Assembly (NCBI RefSeq): GCF_025685685.1
Contig: NZ_JAGSYH010000005.1
Span: 62,001-126,000, forward strand
Direction: 5' to 3'
Source: Acidicapsa dinghuensis
Lineage (GTDB): Bacteria > Acidobacteriota > Terriglobia > Terriglobales > Acidobacteriaceae
Length of the DNA stretch: 64,000 nt
The position numbers and the translations under genes are program-made. Shown here piece after piece: positions 10,900-19,029 of the stretch. The notes below the pieces were generated by a model. It was not told the origin of the DNA. It saw nothing but the letters and a program-made list of their open reading frames with translations, and made no database searches. Each line of letters starts with the position of its first letter. Position 1 is the stretch's first letter.

Positions 10900-12165
10900 C
10901 TATTCCAGGCGGATTTTGTCTACCGCGTCTTCTCTGCTCATATCCGACAGGACGACGGTGTCGCCTTCCTGCAGTCCCTGAAGCACCTGAATGTAGTTCA
11001 CCGAGGCCTTGCCCACCTTGACCGAAACACGGGTCGCGGTCTTGTGATCCGGACTCTCCTTGAACAGACTGATCGTGCTGTTTTCATTTCCGAAGGCAGG
11101 CCGCTCGACATACAGCACGTCGCTCAGCGTCTCCAGGTTGACCGTTCCATCGACGCTCAGGTTCGGAACGGCGCCCGCCGGAAGATCCCCATCTAGCGAT
11201 ACGTCAACGACGCGCGTTCCGTTCAATACCGTCGGATCAATGCGCGTGACATGCCCCTTCACGATACCGTTGTGCGTGTCCACCTCAGCAGGCTGCCCGA
11301 TCGCAATATCGTGTGCCTGCGTCTCGGCGATGTTCAGCGCCGCCTTCAGTTTGTCTGGCTGCACTACCTCGGCCACCGATGTTCCCGCCACCACGTGCTG
11401 ACCCACCGACACAGGAGTTGCGAGCGTCGAGAGCACACCGCTGATTCCCGCTCGCACCTGCAGTTCATCTTTCTGCTTCCTGTAGAGGTCGTAGAGAGCT
11501 TGTGCCTGGTCTACCTTGGACTGCGAAGAGGCTAGCTGCACCTCAATCGCTTTCTGGTTTACGTCGAGTTGTTCCAGGCTGATCTTCTTCTGCGCCGTCA
11601 ACTGTTCGGCCGTGTTCTTCGAGGCATTCGCAACCAGTCCGGAAACCACGCCCAGCTGAAACAGTTTCTGGTCCGTTTGAGCCTGTAGCTGGTCCTGCGT
11701 ATAGGACGCGTTGATTTGTGCCGCAGTGGCCTTCTTGTCCATCAGCGCGCTCTCAAGCGTCGCCTGCATAGACTTGTAATCGGCCTTCGCGCCTTTCAGC
11801 GCCTGCTCAGCGCTCAGCAACTGCTGATCCAGCTGCGGATCCGACAGATCCAGCAGGATCGTGTCCGGCGTGACACGCGCGCCCGGCAATACCCGAATCC
11901 GCACCACCGTCGCATCTGTCTGCGCCGGGATGAGCATAATGCTATCCTCTCGCGGCACCAGCGTTCCCGGCCCGCGCACCTGGCGCACGAACGTGCCGCG
12001 TTTCACCGTCCCCGGCCAGATTGTTGCCGCGTCCACCGTCGGAGCCGCAGGCTTCAGTCGGCTTACGGCATAGGCCGTAGCCGCCAGTAAAACCACCGCT
12101 ACGCTCGCCCAAACAATCTGCTGGCGGCGCTTCTTCTTCTTAATGTCTGGTCTTGAGATATCCAT
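10900..12165 (-). CDS. HlyD/MacA-type efflux periplasmic adaptor
   Basis: 421 aa. One N-terminal membrane anchor (about residues 15-35, VWASVAVVLLAATAYAV) follows a very basic start containing KKKKRR. A barrel/lipoyl half (about 55-115), a long coiled-coil hairpin rich in Q, K, A and E (about 115-240), the second lipoyl half with AGISGVLSTL, and a beta-barrel and C-terminal domain follow. This is the adaptor that links an inner-membrane pump to a TolC-like outer-membrane duct. It is the first gene of the exporter operon and diverges from the tetR gene at 12396, the usual arrangement of a TetR-controlled efflux operon. No TolC gene lies in this operon; one lies about 37 kb away at 48411. Confidence 0.92.
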   Translation of the reverse strand: MDISRPDIKKKKRRQQIVWASVAVVLLAATAYAVSRLKPAAPTVDAATIWPGTVKRGTFVRQVRGPGTLVPREDSIMLIPAQTDATVVRIRVLPGARVTPDTILLDLSDPQLDQQLLSAEQALKGAKADYKSMQATLESALMDKKATAAQINASYTQDQLQAQTDQKLFQLGVVSGLVANASKNTAEQLTAQKKISLEQLDVNQKAIEVQLASSQSKVDQAQALYDLYRKQKDELQVRAGISGVLSTLATPVSVGQHVVAGTSVAEVVQPDKLKAALNIAETQAHDIAIGQPAEVDTHNGIVKGHVTRIDPTVLNGTRVVDVSLDGDLPAGAVPNLSVDGTVNLETLSDVLYVERPAFGNENSTISLFKESPDHKTATRVSVKVGKASVNYIQVLQGLQEGDTVVLSDMSREDAVDKIRLE

Positions 12166-12267
12166 TGCAACTCCCTACATTGCACGTCAGTGGCCATCGC
12201 AGCTTATTTGTTTACAGCAACTTGCAGCTTTGCTGGATGGAGCCGATGTCCGGCCTCGGATTGAACT

Positions 12268-12282
12268 GTCCGTTTGTGGACA
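12268..12282. promoter_or_regulatory. Inverted repeat at the exporter promoter, possible operator
   Basis: TGTCC, six spacer bases and GGACA form a short inverted repeat that directly adjoins the -10-like element of the predicted minus-strand promoter. Its position would let a bound repressor block the exporter operon. The arms are only 5 bp and the sequence is only partly similar to the stronger palindrome at 12381, so this is a weak call. Confidence 0.25.
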
Positions 12283-12313
12283 CTATATAGCCAAGCTGGA
12301 TCCGCATCGGCAA
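12282..12313 (-). promoter_or_regulatory. Candidate sigma-70 promoter of the exporter operon
   Basis: On the minus strand TTGCCG (12308-12313) is followed after 18 bases by TATATA (12284-12289), with TATAGT as an overlapping alternative -10. It points at the adaptor gene, whose start is about 120 bp downstream. It is the best -35/-10 pair I can find in the 12166-12395 intergenic region, but it has not been tested. Confidence 0.35.
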
Positions 12314-12380
12314 TCTCCAAAATGCAGATACGCACCGCATTACAAAAATGTTTGCAATTATGTGTAGAAATTTCAATCTA

Positions 12381-12395
12381 GTATACACTGTACAC
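12381..12395. promoter_or_regulatory. Near-perfect 15-bp palindrome, probable TetR operator
   Basis: GTATACACTGTACAC differs from its reverse complement only at the central base and one symmetric pair. It ends exactly at the GTG proposed as the tetR start, and about 215 bp from the adaptor gene. TetR-family repressors usually bind palindromes of 15-20 bp in the shared regulator/efflux intergenic region, so an autoregulatory operator is the natural reading. The overlapping TATACA could double as a -10 element. Confidence 0.5.
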
Positions 12396-12992
12396 GTGGT
12401 CGACGAAACCATTATCCCAGCTTCCACCGCCTCCAAGATCCTCTCTGCTGCCCGCTGCTTGCTTGTTGAGGAAGGAACTGACGCTGTGACCATGCGTCGA
12501 GTCGCTCATGCCACTGGCATCACGGCCATGGCCATCTATCGCCACTTCCCAAACCGAGAGGGTCTGCTCAACGCCCTCGCGAACGAGGGATTCACAGAAC
12601 TTGCAGCTCAGCTTACTGAACGCAGCTTCTCAGGCGATATTGAACAACGCCTCATCCAGATGGCTGATATTTACATTGATCACGCACTCCACAACCCACG
12701 TCTCTTTGAGCTTATGTTCCTCAAGCCGCGCGCGGGGGCCCGACAGTATCCGCAGGACTTCCGCTCGGGGCAATTCCCAACTGCTAATCTCATGGCCCAG
12801 ATTCTCCAGGAAGGTATGGACAGTGGCTACTTCCGGGCCGACGATCCCTGGGAGATCACTTTTGAGATGGGCGCTCTATCTCACGGCCTCATCATGCTGT
12901 ATCTGGGAGGGCGCATGGACGTCACCCCTGACGAATTTCGTGCCCTCTATCAGCGATCCTTCCGGAGGTACATCCATGGCACCCGCGGCTAA
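12396..12992 (+). CDS. TetR/AcrR-family transcriptional regulator
   Basis: 198 aa from GTG 12396; ATG 12348 or 12360 would add up to 16 residues but would place the palindrome inside the gene. The N-terminal helix-turn-helix is clear: a helix ILSAARCLLVEEG, then VTMRRVAHATGITAMAIYRH, the turn and recognition helix of the TetR family, then FPNREGLLNALAN. The rest is the helical ligand and dimer domain. The gene diverges from the exporter operon and overlaps the next gene by 17 bp. Inference: it represses the exporter and itself through the palindrome next to its start, and is relieved by an unknown ligand. No Shine-Dalgarno site is visible at either start, so a leaderless message is possible. 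Confidence 0.9.
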   Translation: MVDETIIPASTASKILSAARCLLVEEGTDAVTMRRVAHATGITAMAIYRHFPNREGLLNALANEGFTELAAQLTERSFSGDIEQRLIQMADIYIDHALHNPRLFELMFLKPRAGARQYPQDFRSGQFPTANLMAQILQEGMDSGYFRADDPWEITFEMGALSHGLIMLYLGGRMDVTPDEFRALYQRSFRRYIHGTRG

Positions 12993-14430
12993 ACCTCGTA
13001 ATCTCGCATCAGCCATCCTGACCATAGCAATCAGCGCTGTCCTTATCTGGTTCGGCAATGGGCTCGCCCCCTGGTGGCCGCTCATGTGGCTGGCGCCATT
13101 GCCTATCCTGATCTTCGCTGAGAGCAATACAAGCATCAGATCAGCCCAGGTCGCCTTCTACTCGCTCCTCCTCGGCAGCATGAATATGTCCCATTATTTC
13201 CAAATACTCCAATCACCGGGCTACGTATGGTTCATTGTCTTCGCTTCCGTTGGTCTCGTATGGACATTCGCAACGCTCCTGTTCCGCGCTCTCTTGCTTC
13301 GCGGTGCGGCCTGGAGCGCAGTCTTCGCCTTCCCCTCTACCTGGGTCACTTTCGAATACGTGCGCAATCTCTACACACCGCATGGCACCGCTGGCAGCCT
13401 GGCCTACACACAGCTGCAGTTCCTGCCATTCCTGCAACTCGCATCCATCACCGGCCCCTGGGGCTTAAGCTTCTTCATTCTGCTGCTACCATCCGCGTTA
13501 GCCATCGCGTGGCATCTGCGCATCCAGTCGCCCAGGCAAGCATGGCGCGTCCTCGAAATCAGTCTCGGTGTAATTGCTCTCATCCTCATTTTTGGCTTCA
13601 TCCGCCTAGCTCAGCCTCAACCGGGCAAGAGCGTCACCGTCGGCCTCATCGCCTCTGATCTGGATCAGAACCTTCATGCTCCCACAGGTCCCGCTACTGA
13701 ACGTCTCTTCCACGATTACTCCATTTACGCCAAACAGTTGGCAGCACAAGGCGCAAAGGCAATCGTCATCCCCGAGAAGACCGGCACCATTACTGACCCA
13801 AACAACGCTCCGTCCGATGCCGTTCTGCAATCCGTTGCCGACTCAACGGAAACCATCATCATTACCGGCGTCGTACATAAAGCATCTCCAGTCCAATACA
13901 ACGAAGCCCGCATCTACCAGCCGCACAAGCCGGTTCTGCTCTATGACAAGCACGACATGCTGCCGCCCTTCGAATCCATCTTCACTCCCGGCACAACCAT
14001 CACCACCATCCACACACCGCAAGCGACATGGGGCGTTGCCATTTGTAAGGATATGGATTTCACCCAGCCTTCCCGCGATTACGGCAATGCGGGGGTTGGC
14101 CTGCTCTTCGATCCCGGCTGGGACTTCAACATCGACCGCGGCTGGCATGGGCATATCGCCATCATGCGCGGAGTCGAAAACGGTTTCAGCATCGCGCACT
14201 CGGCAAAGAACGGCTATCTCACCGTCACCGACGATCGCGGTCGCATTCTGGCTGAGACACGTAGCGACTCGTCGGCTTTCACAACCCTTCTTGCAACCGT
14301 TCCTGAAGGGCATGATCCCACGCTCTATCTCCGCTTCGGAGATTGGTTTGCGTGGCTCTCTATTGCGCTTTTTCTGGGGGTACTCCTGCACTATTGCATG
14401 GTTCGCAATCGAACACAGCAAGCATTCTGA
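12976..14430 (+). CDS. Lnt-like membrane carbon-nitrogen hydrolase/acyltransferase
   Basis: 484 aa. ATG 12976 is preceded by GGAGG at good distance; the reading frame is open further upstream, but that part overlaps tetR. About seven hydrophobic segments fill residues 10-230, then a nitrilase-fold domain (about 235-450) and a final membrane helix, the plan of apolipoprotein N-acyltransferase. The catalytic triad is readable: Glu267 in IPEKTGTI, Lys325 in YDKHDMLPPFE, Cys357 in GVAICKDMDF. Lnt proper usually has a CYE motif at the cysteine; here it is CKD, so this may be a divergent member with another acceptor. Its 17-bp overlap with tetR suggests joint expression with the regulator. It could modify lipoproteins or release or transfer an acyl or amide group; which one is undecided. 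Confidence 0.75.
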   Translation: MAPAAKPRNLASAILTIAISAVLIWFGNGLAPWWPLMWLAPLPILIFAESNTSIRSAQVAFYSLLLGSMNMSHYFQILQSPGYVWFIVFASVGLVWTFATLLFRALLLRGAAWSAVFAFPSTWVTFEYVRNLYTPHGTAGSLAYTQLQFLPFLQLASITGPWGLSFFILLLPSALAIAWHLRIQSPRQAWRVLEISLGVIALILIFGFIRLAQPQPGKSVTVGLIASDLDQNLHAPTGPATERLFHDYSIYAKQLAAQGAKAIVIPEKTGTITDPNNAPSDAVLQSVADSTETIIITGVVHKASPVQYNEARIYQPHKPVLLYDKHDMLPPFESIFTPGTTITTIHTPQATWGVAICKDMDFTQPSRDYGNAGVGLLFDPGWDFNIDRGWHGHIAIMRGVENGFSIAHSAKNGYLTVTDDRGRILAETRSDSSAFTTLLATVPEGHDPTLYLRFGDWFAWLSIALFLGVLLHYCMVRNRTQQAF

Positions 14431-14566
14431 TTGCGCTTTTGCTCATCGCATTTGGCTATATCTGTCTCGGTTTGATCAAGCTTGAATCCTCTTCTCCTTC
14501 GCGGACAACTGCACCCGCTTGTAAGAACATCCCAAAGCTCGGATCGATTTGGAAGGAGACAGAAGA

Positions 14567-15127
14567 ATGAAGCCCGTACGTTCCCCATTTTATTTGTTTA
14601 CCGCAACAACTCTTGCTGCAGCTTTGGCTCTCGCAGGCTGCCATACCCATGCAGATCACCCTGATGAAAAATCCGCTGTCAACACTTCGCTTAATAACAA
14701 TAACCTCAGCGCTGTAAGCGTCTCTCAGGACCGCGATAAAGGTGTCATGACTCTGACCGGCAATGTTCAATCAGCCGATCAGAAAACACAGGCAGAAAAC
14801 CTTGCGAAACAAGCCGCTCCCGATTACACCATTGCTGATGAAATCGGTATTCGCCCGCCGGACGACAGCAACGCCGGTGCTGTCTCTTCGAATCTTGACA
14901 CAGGCATCGAGCATGATTTCAAGGCTGCCATCAAGGACCACAAGAACCTCGACGATCAGAGCATTGATTACTCAGCCAAGAACGGCACGCTGGTTCTGAA
15001 AGGTTCTGTAAAGACCTCAGAACAGAAACACGAGGCCGAACAACTGGCAAAGCAGGTTCCTAACGTTCAGCAGGTCGTAAACGAAATCAAAGTTGAACCG
15101 AAGAAGCATTCAACGGCCGCTTCCTAA
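14567..15127 (+). CDS. BON-domain lipoprotein
   Basis: 186 aa. The ATG follows GGAGAC at good spacing. A basic start and hydrophobic run (FYLFTATTLAAALALAGC) end in the lipobox LALAGC, so Cys is probably lipidated after signal peptidase II cleavage. Two BON domains follow (about residues 40-95 and 110-180), each with the beta pattern GVMTLTGNVQSADQK and GTLVLKGSVKTSEQK and a helix containing AENLAKQ or AEQLAKQ. BON domains bind membranes or lipids and occur in osmotic-shock proteins such as OsmY. It follows the Lnt-like gene after 136 bp, and if that protein acylates lipoproteins this could be one of its substrates, but that link is speculative. Confidence 0.88.
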   Translation: MKPVRSPFYLFTATTLAAALALAGCHTHADHPDEKSAVNTSLNNNNLSAVSVSQDRDKGVMTLTGNVQSADQKTQAENLAKQAAPDYTIADEIGIRPPDDSNAGAVSSNLDTGIEHDFKAAIKDHKNLDDQSIDYSAKNGTLVLKGSVKTSEQKHEAEQLAKQVPNVQQVVNEIKVEPKKHSTAAS

Positions 15128-15145
15128 TCAGCACTCTAACTTGCA

Positions 15146-16225
15146 CTATGGCTCGTCGCGGTAAATACCCACCTGAATGGTGCCTCCCTCGGCGAGCCTG
15201 GCGCGAAACATCCCCGGAGTATTAAAACTCCACGCCATCTGCCCATCCGGCGCAATAGCGATCACACCACCATCGCCGTGGATCGCGCCTAACTGCCGCT
15301 GCACCACATCGTCCGCCGCAGCCTGCAGGCTCATACCCTTGTACTGCACCAGCGCACAGATCGTCCGCGCCACGGTTAGCCGGATGAAGAACTCGCCTAT
15401 ACCGGTTCCTGACACAGCGCATGATTGATTCGACGCATACGTTCCCGCGCCGATAATCGGCGAATCACCAACGCGGTTCCAGTGCTTCGCTGTGATCCCT
15501 CCCGTCGAGGTCCCCGCCGCCACATTGCCATCGCGATCCAGTGCAACCACACCCACCGTACCGTATTTGTGATTTTCAGGAGACTCAAAGAACGCGAGTG
15601 GTTTCGCCGGCGCAGGCGGCGCACCTTCAGGCCGCGCCGGGATTGGCAGACCTTCCTTCTTCAATTCCTTCTCCAGTTGCTCCCAGCGATGCTCCGTAAA
15701 GAAGAAACTCTGAGGCACCTGCTCCAGTCCCACATGTGCCGCGAACGCGTCGGCCCCTGCGCCTACCAGCATCACATGACCTGACTTCTCCATCACCGCG
15801 CGAGCCAGCGATATCGGATGCCGCGTGTGTTGTACGTCGGCCACAGCGCCAGCATTCATCGTCTTGCCGTCCATGATCGCTGCGTCAAGCTGATTTGTTC
15901 CATCTGCGGCAAACACAGCTCCACGTCCTGCATTGAACATGGGATTGTCTTCAAGCAGCTTGATTGCAGCCTCTATCGCATCCAGCGCAGAGCCGCCATG
16001 ATCCAGCACTGCGGCCGCAGCCTGCGTCGCCTCAGTAATCCCTGCGCGATACTGTTTCTCCGCCTCAGGCGTCATCGAAGACCGCTCGATTACACCGGCT
16101 CCGCCATGCACCACGACTGCCCATTTGTGCTTTCCAGTTGCAGGAGCCTGCGCCATCCCGAAATCCATCGTTACGACGACCATCGCATATAACAGAAGCA
16201 TCCGCCAAACACTAGAAGCTCTCAT
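15146..16225 (-). CDS. Isoaspartyl peptidase / L-asparaginase (Ntn hydrolase), exported
   Basis: 359 aa. A signal peptide covers about residues 1-26 (WRMLLLYAMVVV to GMAQA). The plant-type asparaginase signature starts with VVVHGGAGV. The predicted autocleavage site is HKYGTVGVVALD, so Thr223 becomes the nucleophile of the beta chain after self-processing. The motif GTSTGGITAKHWNRVGDSP and the later GTGIGE glycine-rich element match the family. It hydrolyses beta-aspartyl dipeptides and asparagine. The gene lies 24 bp downstream of the amidohydrolase gene on the same strand, so the two are probably an operon for turnover of damaged or external peptides. The linker before the nucleophile is Pro/Ala rich. 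Confidence 0.93.
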   Translation of the reverse strand: MRASSVWRMLLLYAMVVVTMDFGMAQAPATGKHKWAVVVHGGAGVIERSSMTPEAEKQYRAGITEATQAAAAVLDHGGSALDAIEAAIKLLEDNPMFNAGRGAVFAADGTNQLDAAIMDGKTMNAGAVADVQHTRHPISLARAVMEKSGHVMLVGAGADAFAAHVGLEQVPQSFFFTEHRWEQLEKELKKEGLPIPARPEGAPPAPAKPLAFFESPENHKYGTVGVVALDRDGNVAAGTSTGGITAKHWNRVGDSPIIGAGTYASNQSCAVSGTGIGEFFIRLTVARTICALVQYKGMSLQAAADDVVQRQLGAIHGDGGVIAIAPDGQMAWSFNTPGMFRARLAEGGTIQVGIYRDEP

Positions 16226-16249
16226 AGTTACCCCAGATTTAATCCCTGT

Positions 16250-17557
16250 TCACTGTCCACTGTTCACTGCTCTGTAGATGACTCCGTTCTTCATCACAAA
16301 TGCCACCTTAGAAGTCACCGAGATATCTTTGAGCGGATCGCCCGGAACCGCAATCACATCTGCATCAAAGCCTGGCTTCAGTTGCCCGATCTCATCGGAC
16401 CAGTCCAACAGCTTCGCGCCATTGATCATATCCGCGTAGAGCGCCTGCGCAGGTGTCATCCCAAACTGCACCATCAGCTCCAACTCACGTGCCTGCGTCC
16501 CGTGCGGAAACGGGCCAACATCCGACCCGACGGCAAACGGCACGCCTGCGGCAAGCTGCCGCTTGAACTGCGCCGCGTGGAAGCGCTGTGAATCATCGCC
16601 CCAGTCGCCTACCGAAGGATCGGCATGCTTGCCGAAATATTCAACAATTGCAAACGTCGGCACAGCGTAAATTTGCTTCTCCTTCATGATCCGCATCGTT
16701 TCGTCGCTTAGATAATCCGCGTGATCGATCGACGCTACACCGGCTTTCGCCGCATAAAGCGCTCCCGGCTCGCCTGTGCAGTGCACACCCACCCGCGTAC
16801 CCACGCGCGCCGTCTCCTTGACGGCAACGGCAAGCTCTTCCTCCGTGTACTGGTACGGCGTCGTGAACTTGCCATCCTTCAGATGATCTTTGCCAGTCTC
16901 GTAAATCTTGGTGAAGTCCGCGCCTTCTTTCAGTTGTCTCCGGATCGTCTCCACCAGTTCCGTAGCGTTATTTGCGTAATCCGCATTCGACGAGATATGT
17001 TCCGCCGGGTTGAAATCGATCGCATCCTCATGTCCGCCGAGAATGCTGATCGCGTTTCCGCTCATCCGCATCCGTGGCCCGGGAATAATCCCTTGATCGA
17101 TCGCATCGCGCACCGCGCTGCTCGCCGAACCCGCACCCTCCGTACCCATGTCGCGCTCAGCCGTGTACCCTCCCATCAAATCCGCCTTCGCCGCCTGCTC
17201 CGCCAGAATCGTCCGCCACGGCACCGACTCTTTGACCGTCTGCAGATCCTCCGCACCGGGGTGCAGAAACAGATGCACGTGCGCATCAATCAACCCCGGC
17301 ATTAGCGTACGGTCACCAAGATCAATCACCTCAGCCCCCGCCGGATGCGTCACCGATGAGCCTACCTCGGCGATCTTGTTGCCCCGCACGAGTACTTCCC
17401 CAGGCGCAACAATCGCCCCATGCTCAACATCCAGCAGTCGCGCCGCATGTAGCACAGTAACTTTCTCTGTAGAGTTCGAAGAATGCTGCGCAGAAGCAAT
17501 TGCCGAAGCAAAGACGCCAACAGAGAGCGCAAGAGGAAAAGTGAATCGCCTGAACAT
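16250..17557 (-). CDS. Exported metal-dependent amidohydrolase (Xaa-Pro dipeptidase-like)
   Basis: 435 aa with a signal peptide (FPLALSVGVFASAIASAQ). The amidohydrolase barrel shows metal motif HVH within LIDAHVHLFLHPG, a probable carbamylated Lys in DFTKIYETG, His in VHCTGEP and SIDHADYL, and the catalytic Asp in AVGSDVGPFPHG. The C-terminal strand region GFDADVIAVPGDPL returns to the small beta domain, as in imidazolonepropionase and Sgx9260-type prolidases. The substrate is probably a dipeptide or an N-acyl or cyclic amide. It is followed after 24 bp by the isoaspartyl peptidase, which suggests a shared periplasmic peptide-scavenging function. Confidence 0.88.
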   Translation of the reverse strand: MFRRFTFPLALSVGVFASAIASAQHSSNSTEKVTVLHAARLLDVEHGAIVAPGEVLVRGNKIAEVGSSVTHPAGAEVIDLGDRTLMPGLIDAHVHLFLHPGAEDLQTVKESVPWRTILAEQAAKADLMGGYTAERDMGTEGAGSASSAVRDAIDQGIIPGPRMRMSGNAISILGGHEDAIDFNPAEHISSNADYANNATELVETIRRQLKEGADFTKIYETGKDHLKDGKFTTPYQYTEEELAVAVKETARVGTRVGVHCTGEPGALYAAKAGVASIDHADYLSDETMRIMKEKQIYAVPTFAIVEYFGKHADPSVGDWGDDSQRFHAAQFKRQLAAGVPFAVGSDVGPFPHGTQARELELMVQFGMTPAQALYADMINGAKLLDWSDEIGQLKPGFDADVIAVPGDPLKDISVTSKVAFVMKNGVIYRAVNSGQ

Positions 17558-17614
17558 GCAAGCGATACTAGCATGACGCTGAGCAGTAGATTAGGTATCG
17601 GCTATTTTCCGCCA

Positions 17615-17998
17615 TTACTCTTCAAAGAAGGAGACACCGTACTTTTCAATCACGTAGTCACGCGGCGGAGTGGAAATAGCGGAAACATGTTCTGGACCGA
17701 ACGTAATAACATCCCCCTTTTGCAACTGAAGGTTCTCTGCGGTGACGGGATCATTGTCTAACAAACCGATATAGACGCCTTCGCTTCGAGCTTTGACAAT
17801 TACCCACATCCTCTCCACTCCTCGATCTTTGATGACCCCGTTCGCGCGGATTTCAATGTCAAATAGCAGTTTTGCCCCGTCGCCTGGCACAAGCGTTTCT
17901 CGTTGCTCTCGTGTTGGAATATGGAATGTGTTGGGATGCGCTGTGTTTCGATCTTCTGCCGAGACGAGTTCCCATCCGTCAGTAGCTATGGATTTCAT
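17615..17998 (-). CDS. Small DUF2314/DUF2185-like protein
   Basis: 127 aa, no signal peptide or membrane helix. The middle contains ERMWVIVKARSEGVYIGLLDN and QKGDVITFGPEHVSAI, a pattern I associate with DUF2314/DUF2185 proteins: an ERMWV strand, then a GxLxNxP turn, then GDxIxFxPEHI. The N-terminal segment DGWELVSAEDRN and TFHIPTREQRETL also fits this group. Members are often encoded near immunity or stress genes, but no function is established. It stands alone between the amidohydrolase and the uracil-DNA glycosylase, all on the minus strand. Confidence 0.75.
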   Translation of the reverse strand: MKSIATDGWELVSAEDRNTAHPNTFHIPTREQRETLVPGDGAKLLFDIEIRANGVIKDRGVERMWVIVKARSEGVYIGLLDNDPVTAENLQLQKGDVITFGPEHVSAISTPPRDYVIEKYGVSFFEE

Positions 17999-18150
17999 AT
18001 CGGCTTTATACCCTACTCCAGTCTGGATTGTTCACTTGTTGGTGAAACCAGGGCGATGCGGTCATTGAAACATAAAATGCATCTAGTCCTCTGGTGGCGA
18101 AAAACGGCCACAGCTCAGAGTATTCTTCCGTAGCACTGGAATGCACGCCC

Positions 18151-18858
18151 TCAACCCTCCATCAACTCCCGCGCCCGCTGAAAGATATTCAGGAACATTG
18201 CTTTTGTCAGCTTTCCTGTATTCGTGTTCTGCAACGATGGATGATACGTCCCCATCAGATGCACACCATTCGGCAGCGTGTACTCAGCCCCATGGCTGAA
18301 TTCCAGTCCACGTCTCGATTCCACGACACGCGTCCGAATGAGATGACCAACAAACGCATCGAACCCAATCTTCCCCAGGCATACCACCACGCGCACACGC
18401 TTAAGCAGCGACACTTCCTCATCCAGCCAGTGCGCGCAGTTCCGCTGTTCATCCGGCGCTGGCTTATTTCCTGGCGGAGCGCACCTCACCGCTGCAGTGA
18501 TCCACATATCCGTAAGTTTCATGCCGTCGTCGCGGCTCGTTGCTTTGGGCTGGGAAGCAAACCCTGCTTCGTACAACACCGGATACATGAAGTCTCCCGA
18601 ACCATCCCCTGTAAACGGTCGCCCCGTCCGATTTGATCCATGCGCCCCTGGTGCCAGTCCCACAATCAGCACCCGCGCATTCTCATCGCCAAAGGAAGGC
18701 ACCGGCTTGCCCCAGTAACTCCAGTCCCGCCACTGCCGCCGCTTCTCGCGCGCAATCGCTTCGCCGTACGCGCGCAGCCGCGGACAGGCTTCGCACGCCA
18801 CAATCTGCGAGTTCAATACCTCCAGACTGGTCGCACTCTTCTTCAACGCATCAGGCAT
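18151..18858 (-). CDS. Family 5 uracil-DNA glycosylase (UDGb type)
   Basis: 235 aa. The diagnostic segment GLAPGAHGSNRTGRPFTGD is the motif A region of family 5 (UDGb) enzymes, and GTYHPSLQNTNTGKLT is motif B. An N-terminal CxxC (ACEACPRLR) and later cysteines (AAVRCAPPGN, RNCAHW) supply four iron-sulfur cluster ligands, as in families 4 and 5. Such enzymes remove uracil and other deaminated bases from DNA. The role of Asp in motif A, used by family 4, is replaced by Ala/Gly in family 5, consistent with GLAPGAHG here. The upstream region 18859-19029 separates it from the divergent epimerase gene. Confidence 0.93.
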   Translation of the reverse strand: MPDALKKSATSLEVLNSQIVACEACPRLRAYGEAIAREKRRQWRDWSYWGKPVPSFGDENARVLIVGLAPGAHGSNRTGRPFTGDGSGDFMYPVLYEAGFASQPKATSRDDGMKLTDMWITAAVRCAPPGNKPAPDEQRNCAHWLDEEVSLLKRVRVVVCLGKIGFDAFVGHLIRTRVVESRRGLEFSHGAEYTLPNGVHLMGTYHPSLQNTNTGKLTKAMFLNIFQRARELMEG

Positions 18859-19029
18859 TCCGTCATTCTATCGGCCTTCAACGGATCATTCAGACGGCGC
18901 GCAGATCAACCCTACTGTCGTACAATGGCTCCGCTTTGAGAAAACCTTTCCCGACGTGCAATCCCGCTCTATTCGGGTTTGCCAAGCGTCGAATCGTCGC
19001 GTTGCATCACATTCTCTGAGGACTACAGC

